Assembly: GCA_905147135.1 (NCBI GenBank) | Contig: LR990053.1 | Coordinates: forward strand, 7,080,501-7,144,500 | Length of the DNA: 64,000 bases | Direction: 5' to 3' | Origin: Blastobasis lacticolella | Taxonomy: Eukaryota; Arthropoda; Insecta; Lepidoptera; Blastobasidae | Shown: positions 13,701 through 28,700 of the stretch, one piece after another | Numbering within the stretch: the stretch's first letter is position 1 | Layout of the letters: every line of letters starts with the position of its first letter | Position numbers and translations under genes: made by a program | The notes under the pieces: generated by a model | What the model saw: the letters and a program-made list of their open reading frames with translations, nothing else | Told to the model about the DNA's origin: nothing | Databases searched by the model: none

Positions 13701-16700
13701 TACTTCTGTCATACGGACGATGTACGTTTCAAGAAAATTTTCCTTTGCTGCTACCGTAACATTTACGGTACTTGGCGCATCTTTAGCTAAAATTAAGTTG
13801 CTAAAAGAGGGGCGCATTAGCTGACCCTTATGCCCAAATGTCTCGTTCTTTACTCCCAGGATATTTCTTAAATAATAAGTAAAAACTTCATTCATGAATG
13901 CTATAAAAACCGTTTTAACAACTGCACTATAGTGCAACGGAATACGATTCTTAAGGTGGTCATAACACTTATACTCTTGCATTGTACAGTACAGACCGAC
14001 GTGTGATAGATTCCTTGGCTTGCTTATTCAGGCCAGGTTTTTCCTGCAATGCGCTTTGCGACTTGTATTGAGTATATGAGTATTTTCAGGCGTTGGCTGG
14101 TGGGTGCATGGCGAGTTGCTCCGTACGTGCATGGAGAAGTTGGCGCGGGCGTCGTACATGGAGAAACAGGACCCCATGGATGCGGCGCTGTACTACCTCG
14201 CTATGAGGAAGAAGAACCTGCTCTGGGGACTGTTCAGGTCCAACAGGGACGATAAAATGACCTCGGTAAGAGTCGCTTTTTGTACAGCCCTTGTTTAAAA
14301 TGTTTTTTAAGCTTAGAATTTGTCTAAAGTAAAATAGGTACACACTAAAGCCATCACTCATGCCGCCGATACGTTTTGACATTACGTCAATTGAAATTGA
14401 GCTGCGGAGGCAGCTTTGTTGTCTACAGCCTTTAAGAAAACATTTGTAATATGGTACTAGTCATTTGTGTTTCACACACCTCTATTTTCTACTTTTGATT
14501 TACTATTTACCCCACCTGTGGGATACAGGCGTGAGCTTTATGTATGTATGTATGATTTACTATATTAATGTTTTAAAGAATCGGCCAAATGTAGAATCTG
14601 TCAAATACAGAATCGGGCAAATGTAGAATCAGTCAAATGCAGAAGCGGTCAAAAATAGACTATGATGTCACAAGTAGAATCAGTCAAATTTTATCTTTTG
14701 TACAAATTTTACTTTTCGACTGAATGAATCGTGGTCCTTTTTATATCCCCATAGCCCACTGTCATGGAGACCGTAACCTTTAGCACCGTTTTGACGCTGT
14801 ATGTCAAATTTCACCGCCACCCATACCGCTCCCATACCTTACAACCCACTCAGCACCCACTATAACACTATCACCCTCGACCAGTTCTTCTCGAACAACT
14901 GCACGGAGGACCGCTGGCGCAAGGCGGCGCTGAAGAACGCGTTCGTGCTGCTGTTTATTATCTCATTTTAATGTATTCGATGATTTACTTAATTATACAT
15001 CGGTATTTTGCATTCCACTGCGCTACTGCGTGTTTAAATGCTCGTGTAGATTGCTGTGATGGATGACCTTTAATTCGATTGACCGAATCGTGATCTTTAT
15101 ACATATAGCCCCGTAACCCACTGTCGTCGAGACCGTAGCATTTACATTTCGTCAAATTTAGGATGATAATTTTGACAGCTCACAGTAGGGATATAGGATG
15201 GAGTTGTGTAAAATCGTTAATTAATCTATTCGATTATCATTCCCATAGAACTTGGGATCGATAGTTGCATGGTTATGCTTATACATATATTATTAAAAAA
15301 GGATATTTCTTTTCTTTTGAATTAATGACTTATTAATACGACAATAAAAACCCTTCCACATCGACGATTTCGACATATTTGCGTATTTTTATTATTAACC
15401 CACTCAGCACCCACTATAACACCGTCACCCCCAACAGTTCTTCTCGAACAACTTCACGGACGACCGCTGGCGCAAGGCGGCGCTGAAGAACGCGTTCGTG
15501 CTGCTGGGGAAGCAGCGCTTCGAGCACGCCGCCGCCTTCTTCCTGCTGGGGGGCGCTTTGAAGGACGCTCTCGAGGTTGGTTGTGTGAATGTGAAAGTTC
15601 GATAACATGAAGCCAGTGACGAAATAAACTCCTTATTTCACAGGCCACAGTTTTTCCTTGGACTTGACATGAGATCGTTCAAGAGGTATATTAGATAGAG
15701 GTCTCTTCAGAGGCTTGCAACGCATTGGTAACTCCCCTGATGTTGCTGATGTCCATAGGCGGCGGTGACCACTTTCCATCAGGTGGCCCGCTTGCCTGTC
15801 GTATAAAAGAATTCTAGTTCTTATGCTAGTTCTTTTTGGGCACATCTGTCGGCCATTTTATATCATAGGTATACAAATATTACACGCATTATTTGACAGT
15901 GTTTCCTGTCCTCTTAAAAGGATTTTCTTTCGTCATTGCATTTGCATCAAGCTTAGAAGTAGTAGTCGATTGAACCAATCGCGGAATGAATATGCCTCCT
16001 GTTTTTGTTGAATCAACCAGTTGATTAGATTGGAAGAAATGCCTTCTCCGAGTTCCGGCTAGCACAAGTGTGCCCGCGACATAGCTCGCGCCGCAAGAGA
16101 GCCTTTGTTTTCTTCTCTCTATACCAAGATAAAAGAGATAGCAATATCTTTGTCGCGCCTTTTATTGCTTGTCGCGCGTAAGGGCGCACTTGTCCTAACT
16201 GTGCTGAATAACTAGTAGAATAAAATGCCTAGAATGTGACCTCATATCCATCCGAAAATACCGTTTCTTGATCGAAAATGTCCCGCTAACAGGTGCTGAT
16301 GACCCGGCTGTGCGACTTGCAACTGGCGATGGTGGTGGCGCGGCTGTACGAGTCGGACAGCCTGCTGCCTGATAGCCTGAAGAAGCTGCTCATGGACGAA
16401 ATATTGGGGTACTGGTTCATAGCTATTGTATATCAAATCTACTCTAAATCGTCATCCTAGGATTCCCCCAGATATCTCTATGAAGGCCGATCCTTCAAAA
16501 TCATCATCATCATATCAACCGAAAGGTGCCCACAACTGGACATACGCTTCCCCCCGAGATCTCCATAAACGCCGATCTCTTCTAAATCATCATCATGTCA
16601 ACCGAAAGACGCCCACTGCTAGAAATAGGCTTCCCCCAAAGATCTCCACAAATATTGATCTGTGCCGTCTGCATCCACCCCTGTCTCCTTTGCTGTACCT

Positions 16701-19700
16701 GCTACCTTTACCAGGTCATCGATCCACCTTGCGGGAGGTCTTTGCATATTGCATCTTCCAGCACAGGATTGGCCTTTGTGTAGATTTCTGGGGGAGGCCT
16801 AGAACCAACGGTGGGCTTCTTTTGGTTGATATGATAGTGATGATGACCTTAATCACTGGTATTATTGTCTCTGTCTGATATAATGAAATACTCTGATTCT
16901 AGTACTGTCTTACTAGTATTTCCATTTTATTCTCATTTATGCATTTAGCTCTATAAAGTAGCAACTCCCCCACTCGCCAGCTTTTACAATACCACGACAA
17001 TTCCAGTGGCGAGGAGACGGAAGACGGCGAGATAGAACTCGAGAGAGCACACCCTGACCCCTTCATACGGTCCATGGCGCTATGGGAACTCAAGCGGTAC
17101 GGAGAAGCCCTGGAAACTCTACTGAACCCTGCTGGAAGACTGCACGTGGCCAAAGACAACGAACCAATGCCAAGTGTGTTCAACTTCTACGTGTATCTAC
17201 GGACGCATCCAAGGCTGAAGAGGCATAATTTGCCGAGTCAGGTATGTGGGGAGAGATTTGAGTGTATGCTGGTTTTAAATTAAAATCAATGAACATTGCT
17301 GCAGTATATTTTGTTAAACGACTGATTTAGTTTTAATTGAAGACTCTTGTCAGAGTAATCGTGGTTTTATAATTATAATTTATTAAACAACTAAATGCAA
17401 CAAAGGCTACTGCGGGGTAGTTTAACAATATAATTGATTGATAAATTACCTTCTCCAAAAGGAATAAGTAAGGTTTTCTCAACCGGCGTTAATGTATGAG
17501 AAGATTTATGAATGTGGAAGAAGCAAGAGGAGGTGTGTCAGAATCGTAGCTTGTGACACTCAATAGTGTCTGCCTACCCCTGTGGGATACAGGCGTGTGT
17601 ATTTAAGCATGTTCTTAATTTGCTATGATGCGACCGAAACGTCAAGATAAAATGATAAATATAAAACCTCGATTAATAATTATAAGTTGTTCTATTTAAA
17701 ATGTCTGAACATCGCGTAAATGCAATGACAGAATTAGTTACGTCACATACGTAATTTTGATCGTATTTGATGAGCTAACAATATTTTCCTAATCAGTCAG
17801 ATTGCATATTTTTCAGTTCATTTATATAACGTAAAGGTGTATAAACTATTGTTTACGGATAAACAAACTAACTTGGACCTCTGCGTCTCTCTTAGGGCGC
17901 GACGCTAGCCCTCCTCCAACAGGAGCCCGAAGAAGGCATAACGCGGCTGGAACGGCGACTGTACTTCCAAACCGCCCACGGACACTTCAAGGCCGGTTGT
18001 CCAGCGCTGGCCTTAGAAGTACTGTCGAAGTTACCAGCTCGGGTGCGCGATGAGAAACGTGTGGCACCTCCGGCGAAGCAATCCGCGCCGTCCTTTGACG
18101 ACGACGTCATACATACGGGACAGTTGGCGGATGGCACGACCAAAAGTAAGTATACCTGTACAAGTAGATGCTTAAAACCTATGAATAATAATTTCGCAGT
18201 TGACGAGTAGTTCAAATTCACTACGTCTGTTTAGAGTAGACCCTACTCAACATAAATCAGCTCTTAGCCATCCATATCATTTGACTCTGTTCCGAATGTA
18301 TCCACCACCTCCATCTCGGATCTTTTCAATAAATACCGTCACGGGATGCCAATCGGCTTCCGAGACTGTCCAACCAGTCTCAGCGGAAGATCTTGGTCAA
18401 CCCCGCTTCGCCAACTTCGCCAACGGTATTAGGAGGCAGACCTAACGAGGCGAGCTCGTTGCGGTGCTAAAGAAGAATCGGTCACTCATTCAGTTCCCGA
18501 ACTCTGCGAGTATTGCTTAACCCTGCAAGCCGCTTCAACCTACGAAGTCGTCGACAATCTAAGACCGCTAATCGCTTAATATTTCACAACCAATCTTCTC
18601 CCACAGAGGAACAGGAGTCCCCGAAGGAGAAGGAGAGTGCGCAAGGTGTAGACTGGGGCGCGTCTTCCATGGACTGGGGAGCGCCCGTCAGCCAGCCGCA
18701 GAACGACGACTTACAGCTCACTTGGGATGATGATGATGATGACAAGGGGTAAGGATCTTGATGGTATTAGTGTAGTTCGCGGGATTTCATAATTTATCTT
18801 AAGCTATCATATAACTTGTCACAACTGATTCCAAAATATAACACTACAACCGGTAAACCTAAAACATGCGTCGATGTTTCGCTCCTTCGCTCCCGAACCA
18901 TCCTCGGGAAACTTCAACCGTCAGTCGGGAGATACAAGCTCAAACTACTAAATTTCTGTCTTGAGTCGCCTGAATGTGTAACCATGATCCAATGTGGTCA
19001 GGTCCTCCTATAAACAGGATCACAGAGGTCAGATGGCAGTCGCTCTACTGTAAATACCTGCTGGTCTAGCCATCTTTGACAGCTCCGCTTGCGTGATGCG
19101 TGTATGGTAGAAAATTGACAGGTCGAAGTTCGACTATTTCTACCAACATTTATTAATTTGACTCTGATTGTGTAGGATCATCCGCCAATCCGCCTCCTTT
19201 GTACACCGAAAGAACGTGAATTGTCTATGGACCAAGAATTTCTACCACAAACAGCTTATGTCAGATAACGCTAGCTTATGTCAAATCCCATACATTTTTT
19301 CTACCACAAACGATTGTAGATTAACGCAACCTCTTGGCTAAGGCCGCTGATCTGTCACATCCTGGATCACTGTCAAGGGGGCCCAGGGCCCTCGCACGCG
19401 AGAGCACCACCTTGATATTGACGCGAAAATAATTATTATTATATTATTCAGGTCGGGTGAATCCGGAGCGTCTACCCCGCCTTTGGGAATGAAAATGGAC
19501 AAGAAGGAAGAATCGACCGAAGAGAAAGAAGTGAATGGTCTATCCGCGAAACCGAAAGAGGAAGAACCGCCCACAGTCGACATCATGGCGCAGCAACTCA
19601 AATTCGTGGCCTGCCTCAAGATTCTCATGGAGGAACTCAGCACTCTGGCAACTGGATTTGAGGTTGATGGTACGTGTTATTTAAAGTATGAATAGGTGTG

Positions 19701-22700
19701 TTTTAAGGTTCTTTGTATTCAGTAAGCGATTCTATGTTCACTCTGTATCTGATTGATCTAAATTGTTGTAATTTTGTACAATCTCTATTAAAAATGTCGT
19801 TGAAGTCAGTAGACCAAAAACTTATTCTCAACTATCATCGACAATCATCATCTATTGTTGTGACATTTACAAAGTGTCTGAAAATAATGTCGCTGCGAGT
19901 TGCGCCTAGGGGTCTAAAAACCCACATTAGCGTTTCATATTATGGATTCATATTAGAGTGCTACAAACTTATTTGATCCAGTGACTAAAACTGGAACTAA
20001 GTGACATTTTGAATTGTCATGTCAATGTCGACATGGGATCGTTCAAGAAGTACATTTTCATTTTTATTTTCATTTTCATATTAGAGGTCTCTTTAGAGGC
20101 GGGCACCGCATTCGTAACTCCCCTGGTGTTGTTGATATCCTTGAGTGGCGGCACTTTCCATCAGGTCGCCGCTTGCCTGTTTGTCTGCCGTAACATAAAA
20201 AAATGTCAATACAAGCGACGCTGCCGTAGTTTGTGACAAATTAATATGTAACTCTAATATAGCCTCTTTAAACCCCCTGATCCTATCAAAATCTCCTCCT
20301 CCCCCAGGCGGCCACCTCCGCTTCCAACTATACATCTGGCTGGAGCGCGAGGTTGAAGCCCTACGTCGCCTCTGCGGGTACTCATCCGGTGCTGTCGGGG
20401 CCGTCCGCGGGGAACTGTTATGCGCGGACGGGGATCCGCCACCGCTACCGGACCGTCCAACCTTGCATCAGCTATTGGTGCGGGAGAAGGCGGACTTCGA
20501 GGCCAAGGTGCAGAGGGCTGTGAGGAGGAAGCGGTGGCTTAAAGGTAAGTGCGATTGATGTGATTGGAAACGGGATTGGACTTAGGTGCAGCGGGCGGTG
20601 AGGAAGAAGCGGTGGCTCAAAGGTTTGGCCCGCGAGATATATGTCGTGGCTGCCTTTCGGTTCGGAGCGAGTGATGCTGGTCGTTATACTGTCGTCTTTG
20701 TGGCTACTCATCCGGCGCGGTGGGAGCCGTCCGCGGGGAACTGCTATGCGCGGACGGGGAGCCGCCGCCGCTACCGGACCGTCCGACCTTGCATCATCTG
20801 TTGGTGCGGGAGAAGGCGGACTTTGAAGCCAAGGTACTGAGGGCGGTGAGGAGAAAGCGGTGGCTCAAAGGTTAGTGCTGTGCGATTGGTGTGATTGGCC
20901 CGCGAGATAAATGTCGTGGCTGCCTTTGGATTCGGAGCGATCGGTGCTGGTCGTTATACTGTACATCTGGCTGTAGGAGATGTAGTGTACTGTGATTAGG
21001 AAGGTTCAAAAGGTAAAGTCAGCCACTGAACCGTTTACTACATTCACTCTGCGACTGACTGCTTGAATGTATCTTCTCTTCATCTTGGAGTAACAGCAGG
21101 GAACTACTCTGACGGTCGGCGAATCGCCTCTTGTCCTCGACCGGCCCATAAGATATTGGTCCAAGTGAGATGAAAGCGGTGGCCTAAGGTACTTGACGTG
21201 CTGATGAAGACTTTGTTGTTTTTATTTTTGTACTCCAGACACGTATTTGACCACCATCTCACCTGGTAAATGGTTTCCCATTGAATCAGTCTTTTAAAAA
21301 TTTTACATGCCTATTGCCGTTATCCATGTGGTGTCCGGCAGAGTAGAATTACACCAACCCTTCGATAGGGTATCGTAACAGGTGATTAATGACTATAAAA
21401 TATGCAGCAGCATTGTCTGATGTGTATTTTAAACACTGCGATCTCCAACCCGCCTGCCAAGCGTGAAAATTATGACAAAGCCCTCCACCAACGTGGGGAG
21501 GCTCAAATCCAGCAGTGGACTGTTCATTATCACATCCCATAAAAGTCTACTGCAGGGCTTACGGCCTATCCCACGACAAGGGAGGTTATTGCCACAGCTG
21601 CTGCCCATTTTCCAGCTTACGGAGACTCTAGATCTTATGCCTCAAAAACATATTATCATTCATGGCCTTCATTGCAGCCAACGAAACCCTGCTCCGCACA
21701 CTACTCTCCTACTGCTCCCTCCACGGCGCCGGCGGCGGTGGCCTGGCCTCAGTACGGATGGAGCTAGTTCTCCTGCTACAAGAGTTAGGACAAGACAAGC
21801 AACACCAACAACTGCTGTCTCCGCTGCCGTTCCCGACGACGCTGCCGTTGCTGGCGGCTGCCGTGGCAGCCAACAACACGGTCGTCGCAGATCCTGTCAG
21901 GCATTTGCAGGTCAGTTTGGGGGATTTTTGTAGTTGTTTTTGGCGATAGAAATATGGAAATAAATTAAGTAAAGGGTTTTCGACTTTGATTCAAACAGAC
22001 TGCATTTCAATTGTAAACACAACATCTGTAAAAAATCTGCTTGAAATGTTTGGAGACAGTTCTATCCAATTGTACTTAAATTGCATAAAAATAATAAAGA
22101 TTTGTGTCAGATCTCATTAACATCCCACTACCCTGTTAAGCCGCCGATCGGCTTCCAAGACTGCTGCCTCCCCCCACGTCCTTCACACCGAACCACTCTG
22201 TGCACTTACATCCACCGGCTCCCTAAGGCCTTCACGATGTCGTTCGTCCATGTCGTTGGGGGCCGTCCCATGCTTTGCCAATACGTGGTCGCCACTACAG
22301 AACCATCGGCCATCGTTTCTGCGACCTACTTTACCTGCCCATTGTCACTTCCGTTTAGCAAAACTGGAGCCTACGTCATTGACCTTAGATCCGCTACGGA
22401 CATCTTCATTATACTTATGATATTATTTGTCCCATTACCAGTCCGTGGCCCACGACATGCTGGGTACAATCGGCGAGCTGGGCGTCCCAGGCGGCTCGGC
22501 TACGCGGCTGCTGCACACGCTGAGAGAACTGGCCGTGGCACTCTCCGCCTGCATCTATCAGAGCCTTTGCGACTCGGACACCTTCAGCTTGAAGCACACG
22601 CATCATCATGACGGGTATTTGAATCAATAAATATGCTTGGACAATTCACACAGCGCCATCTAGCGACCTGGAACCGGGGCTAATATTGAAAATAGAGACT

Positions 22701-25700
22701 CTCTAGGGTATTGGTATTTCATCTGAAAAGATTCCAGTTAACCAAAACCCATGCATTACACACAATAAGAATTTAAAGTTACCATTCATAATCAGTGATT
22801 AAGTTTGTTAGAAAAAAATATAAGGTTAAGTTTTGATTTTAATTAGTTGGGACCATGATGATTTAATTACTGGTGACCTATAGAGCCTCCGTTTTTAATA
22901 TTTGCCCCGCTTCTAGGCCACATACTGTATAACACCCAGACCTGTAACAGAAATTAAAATCCATCATAAATTTCTGCTCAGCCTGCTATTTGGCTGAAAA
23001 TGTTTTCAAAAAGTGTATTAAAATAAATGTTAATTATTTTGTCAAAGAAAGAAATGAATTTACAATTTTCTGTTTCCAACGACCAGTGTCATAGCGGAGA
23101 CGCCCGGTACGGCGCATCACCTGTTAGCGCGGCAACGTCGCCAATCGATGGACAGTATAGAAGTTACTACAACGCCTAATAAGTGGCCTGGTGAGTGTTT
23201 GATAGTTAATACCCCTTATAGACTTTACCCTCTTTAACCGTACGATCTAAACCGAAAATAATACTTGGGTATGTAATTAATGGTACAATAGGATTTGTTT
23301 CCGAAAGTGTTATGAATAAATATTATCTGATCTTGTTTGTTTCTATCTTTCACTCTAAATGTATGACAGCCTGGGACTCAGATAAAGTTATTTTAAGTTT
23401 TGTGGGAGGCAGGTGACGTAACTTTCACGAATAGGGGATAAGTTAGCTACCAGTGATCGCAAACGAAGATGGTAAAGGGCAATTACCTACCTGGCTGGGT
23501 ATTGTGACCTGGGGACGAAGGCTCCGACAGACGATCGTCGGAAGTTGTATTGATATCCCGAAAGTTGGTTCACTTCTCCAGCGGGATAAAGATTTAATAT
23601 GGTAATTTAAGATTTCTGTGGACGGCCTTGATCAGCGCCATCTTGGTGCGATTCTTGCCAACTGTGCTCGTTTACTCAAATATAAGTTGCCTTGCAAGGA
23701 ATGGTTGAAAACAGCACAAGACCGACTACGATGGAATGTATTAAAGGAGGCCTACACCCTAGAGGCTGAAAACGGCTGAAAAGAAGAAAAAGAAAAAGAG
23801 ATGCCTTACTTCCCTATTGTAGAGATAGATGTCACTACATAGCTGATTAAATATTCTCTCTTCCACTTCTTAGGAGTGTCCGCCCTCCGAGCATTAGCCC
23901 TCCGTGCCGCAGAAGAAGAGGACGCCCCCCGGTTACCGGTCCTGCTCTGCGAAGCCTACTGCGCGGTGTACCTCGCTTTACTAGGCTGGGCTTTGGCCGC
24001 GAGGGACGCCCACCTGCTATACAGGTAGGCATAGTTACTGTATAATGAAGCAATTTGTTCAATGTAACCTGTGGAGACTAGCATGGGGAACGAGCTCACC
24101 GACCTTAAGCTATTCTTAGTTTGGGTCATTTTTCGGCCATTGAAGTCATCCTACGTAGGTTAGACTTTTGCCTCAACGCGCGCCGGCTAATGACTGTTTT
24201 AGCTATTTCAAAATCCAACAAATGTTGCAAGTGAGAATATCCGTTGTCATAATACTACTGTGCTATTGAACAGAAACAACTGTTGTAAAATGACGGATTT
24301 ATTCTGATCAATGATAGGGCTTTATTGTAACATCAGACCTCACGTCTCAGTAGTTCTGGAATCGCGAAAACCCTCATTGCATTCACTCTCTTCCCCGCCG
24401 CAAATCGGTGTGATATATTTAGAAGAAATACCTGCTCATTCGCACTCCACTAAATTGCTCCATACTTCTAAACAGCTGTTTCTACTTCAGCTTCTAAACA
24501 GCAGCACAATTTAATTTTAGGTAATGTAATATTGAAATATATAATGTATGGCTAGTGTTTCCCGAGCACTCTATACAAACGTAGTTTGATAATAATTTCA
24601 ATATTACGGTATCGAAGTCAATGAAATTTTGTAGATGTGATCCTGAAACCAATATTACCCATGTGGTTTGTCAGATATCGTTCAAAAGTGGAACTTTTAA
24701 AAAAATCTTAAATCCTGGGTAACAATGAAACGATATACTTTAACAAAAGTCTCAAGAATCACAATTCTGGATCACGTCTTCATAATTTGAATAGCGTAAT
24801 ATTGAAAATATGTAACTACGTTTGTATGGAGCGCGCTCCGGAAACACTCTTCTTAAATAGCTCTTAAGTTGTCTGTGTATTCATGAACTACCTACTAAAT
24901 AACCGATTTTCTCTATCCCGTGCAGGCTGGCGGCGCACGTGCCGGACCAGGGCGTGCACGCGAAGCTGTTCGGCGGCGGCGTGCGGCGCCTGCTCACCAC
25001 CGCGCCCGCGCCGCCGCAGGTGACTGTTTGCTGACACTGTTTAATGCTAATACCCAATATCAACTTCACTCTCTAGGTTCTGGGAGAATGGTAAACACTT
25101 TCAGTGGCAGATTTTCGTGGAAAAACTGTCCCCTTAAAATTTAGGAGGTTAAGGCCTACCATATCGTTAAGATTATTAGGTGCCTCTTGCTTGCATCTTA
25201 TAAAAATACGAGGTCGTCAGTTAATCTAGAGGCTGATCACATTGACCATTAATAGCTCGCCAATGCCTACTGCGCAGTGCCAAGTACACTACAATGCCTC
25301 TTCATCTTGGCGTTATTGTCCCGGTTATGCTCTTGCACGCGAGGGCCTGGGATCCGCCTTGACCATGATCCAGAATTTGGTATATCAATTAGTTGCAGTG
25401 GAGTGACTACCATCTAAACCTCTGTTACCCCGCTACCAAGTCAGAGACAGAGACAGACTGGTCTGGGATACGAGAAGTCCGAATATACACGGATGGATCA
25501 AAGACCGACCAAGGCACAGGAGCGGGAATCTTCTCGCTAGATCTGAACTTCAGATCATCATTAACATTAGGAGAGCATAGTACTATATTTCAGTGCGAAT
25601 GTGTTGCAATTACACAGGCCGCTCGGCTAGTGCAGCGCCTTGGCGTAACAGATAGCATGTCCGTACTGAAAGCTCTAATGGGCAACAGCATTAACAGTTC

Positions 25701-28700
25701 CTTGATCCTGGAATGTCACCATGCACTAGAGGACATCTCCTCGGTGAACAGGGTCACTCTACAATGGATTAAGGGTCATAGCAACTCAATGGGCAACGAT
25801 GCTGCCGATGAGCTGGCAAGGAGGGGATCAGGGATGAGGACTGCCGGTCCCGCCCCGTTTCTACCCCTTTCATTCAACACACTACGCTCATGGGTGAGCA
25901 AACACACCAATGACCAGCACAACAAGCGCTGGGAAAACACCCGGATGCAGGCAGTCTAAGTTAGTGGTGAGCGATAGATCACCTAAGCTAACTAAAAGAC
26001 TACTGGAACTAAAACGGAACTAAATCGGAGCTACAGACAGCCCCCTGTGCAGGGGATGTTTAGTAGCTGAGGAAACGACAGCTCACGTGGTCCTGGAGTG
26101 TGAAGAGCTAAAGGACTACAGAGCCAAAGCCTCAATAGGAACAGGGTCCTTTCGAGAGGTCTGTGAACGTCCCAAGAGACTAATAGACTTCTGGAAGGAG
26201 CTGGGCTGGCTACAATAGCCGGCTCTCAGTCACGTATAAAGGACCGAATTTGAGTCCAAGTACGGAAAATGGGAGCCCCCTACCTATACCCGCTACCAAG
26301 TGCACCTGACCAGATTTGATCAAAATTACATACATTCAGTCGCCTGAATGTGCAGGTATCATCACGATGTTTTTTCACACCGGCCACTTACACATCGCAC
26401 ATCTCTCTCGTAGGCCTAATATCTGTCGTGTGTGTCTAAATACGAAACCGAAACCAATGTGCGCCGGCGAAGAAAACATCAATTTTAAATTACTAAAATA
26501 AAAAAGAACGTCAATTTAATTTACACTACAATGCCTATTCTTTGCGTTTATGTTCTGGTTAAGTTGCTTGGTTGCGCTTGCGCCCTAGGTCCCGTAGTCC
26601 ACCTTGACCATGATCTAGGATGTGGCAGATCAGGTAATTACAATCGAACGACGGACCTGCATGACCCTGTTAACAGGGAATGCTAACCGGATTGTATTAT
26701 GGTAAACTACAAAACATAGGCAAACCCACCTCCACCCAGGGTCCTATCGACCTCTCGGTCATACGGACCGCGTCAGACCTAATCACGGGTGATGTGCACG
26801 CTTACTTGCCGATGGCTCTTTGGGCGTGCGCACTTCTTGACACCCACAAATCCAGTTGTTCCATATGCACTCTCCCTTAGCGGGCTGACGTCACAATACA
26901 CACTCCTGCTCCGTCGGCCAGCTGCCATACTCGTTCGCTCCCTCCTCCATCTCTTCTTCTGCTCCTATTCCTCCTCCATTCTCCTCACGCGGTGCCATGC
27001 GTACGCAAACTCTCTCAACCTTGCGAAGTTCGCCTCTGAGGACACAAGGTCCGTGAAGTAGACCGGACCCACTTCCTTCCGCTCTAACCCAGCAAGCATG
27101 ATGCTGCGCTCCTGTTGGTACCTCTCGCATTCCCACAAAATGTGGTCCCTAGTCTCCAATGCCTCCCCGCATAAACACTCTGCACAGTCGTTCAGATGAA
27201 ATGCCCATAATCGCGCTCTAAATGCGCCATGACCGGACAGCATCTGGGAAACAACATAATCGGGCTCCACCCACGTGGCCCCTAGTCTACCGCGGACGCA
27301 CGGGAAGAAGCGCTTGAGATCCGCACCCTTCTCCTCGGCATCCCAGCGCTCCTGCCAGGCGTCTACCGCCTCATCATGGGCAGTTTTCTTGAGCTCGATC
27401 ACTGCCCTTCCGTCCAACCCGGTACGGCCCGCTTCCACCTTTCCCATCCGCCCCACCTCCAGGTCCGCAGGCAGGACACCAGCAAGCACCGCCAGAGCGG
27501 CAGTACTTGTGGTACGGTACGCCTTCGTGAGAAGGATCAGTGCCGGGCGCTGAGTTCTGAGCAGACGGCTCTTCACCACATAGAACCCGATCCTACTGCA
27601 CCATACAGAGGCCGCGTACGTCACCGTAGCAACGAACGTACCAAAGTACAGTATTCGGAGCGCTCTATATTTAATCCCCCAAGACGAAGTAGATACCCTA
27701 GTCATTTTCCCAAAGCATCTTGCCGCCCTCTCCCCAATATCCTGCGCGTGGGCCGCGAACGAGTGCGATTCGTCCAGCGTCACCCCCAATGCCTTGACGG
27801 TCGAGACACTCCTGATCGATTGCCCTCCTAGGCGTAGCACAGGTGGTCTCTTAAACTTTCCCTTTAGAGTAATCTTTGCGCTCTTCGCCGGAGCGAAGGC
27901 CAACCTGTTTCTGAGGCCCCATTCTGTCACCAGACGTAGGGCCTCAGCCCCATGCCGTTCGATTTCCGCCCTGGAGTTCGCCTCTATCAGAAGCGTCACG
28001 TCGTCAGCGTAGGCGACGGCCCGCACGCCCTCCGGAAAGGGAAGGCGTAGCAGGTCGTCCATTAGTAGATTCCACAATGCGGGCCCCAGGACCGAGCCCT
28101 GAGGACACCCCATTGTCGAATTTTTAAGCGCACACAACCCCCCCGCCCACATACCTACATGTCTGTCGCAGAAATACGACGAGAACATCCTATACATGTT
28201 GGGTGGACACGCCCCCTGTTTGAGTTTCAGTAGTATCATTGGCCACCATGCGTTGTCAAACGCCCCGGAGATGTCCAGCATGATCGCCTGGACGTACTTG
28301 CAGCAAGACGTCCGTACTACCTGCAGCACAGCGTTAAGCGCCGTTACTGTAGAACGCCCCCTTACAAACCCATGCTGGCCGTCGGATATGCGAGAGTATA
28401 GACCGGGCGTACACTCACACATCACTCTTTCGAGCACCTTCCCAAAAACAGGAAGGAGGGTCACGGGTCTATAGGCTTTGGGGTCAGTCAAAGCCTTCCC
28501 GTTCCCCTTCGGAAGGACTACCAACCTACCTACTTTCCATACACTTGGAAAGACTCCTTCCCGCACACACTTCGCCATGAGCTCAGTGATCTCGGCGGCG
28601 GATACCTTCCAAGCCGCTTTTATAATGCGCGCGGTGATCCCGTCCACCCCCGGGGCCTTGTTCGGTAAGTCCTTCACGATGCGGCCTATCGCTAATCCGT

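Noticed and set aside
16981..17241. Exon 20 starting at the better-looking acceptor at 16979-16980
   Set aside because: It would join exon 19 out of frame; starting at 16962 keeps the DmX frame.
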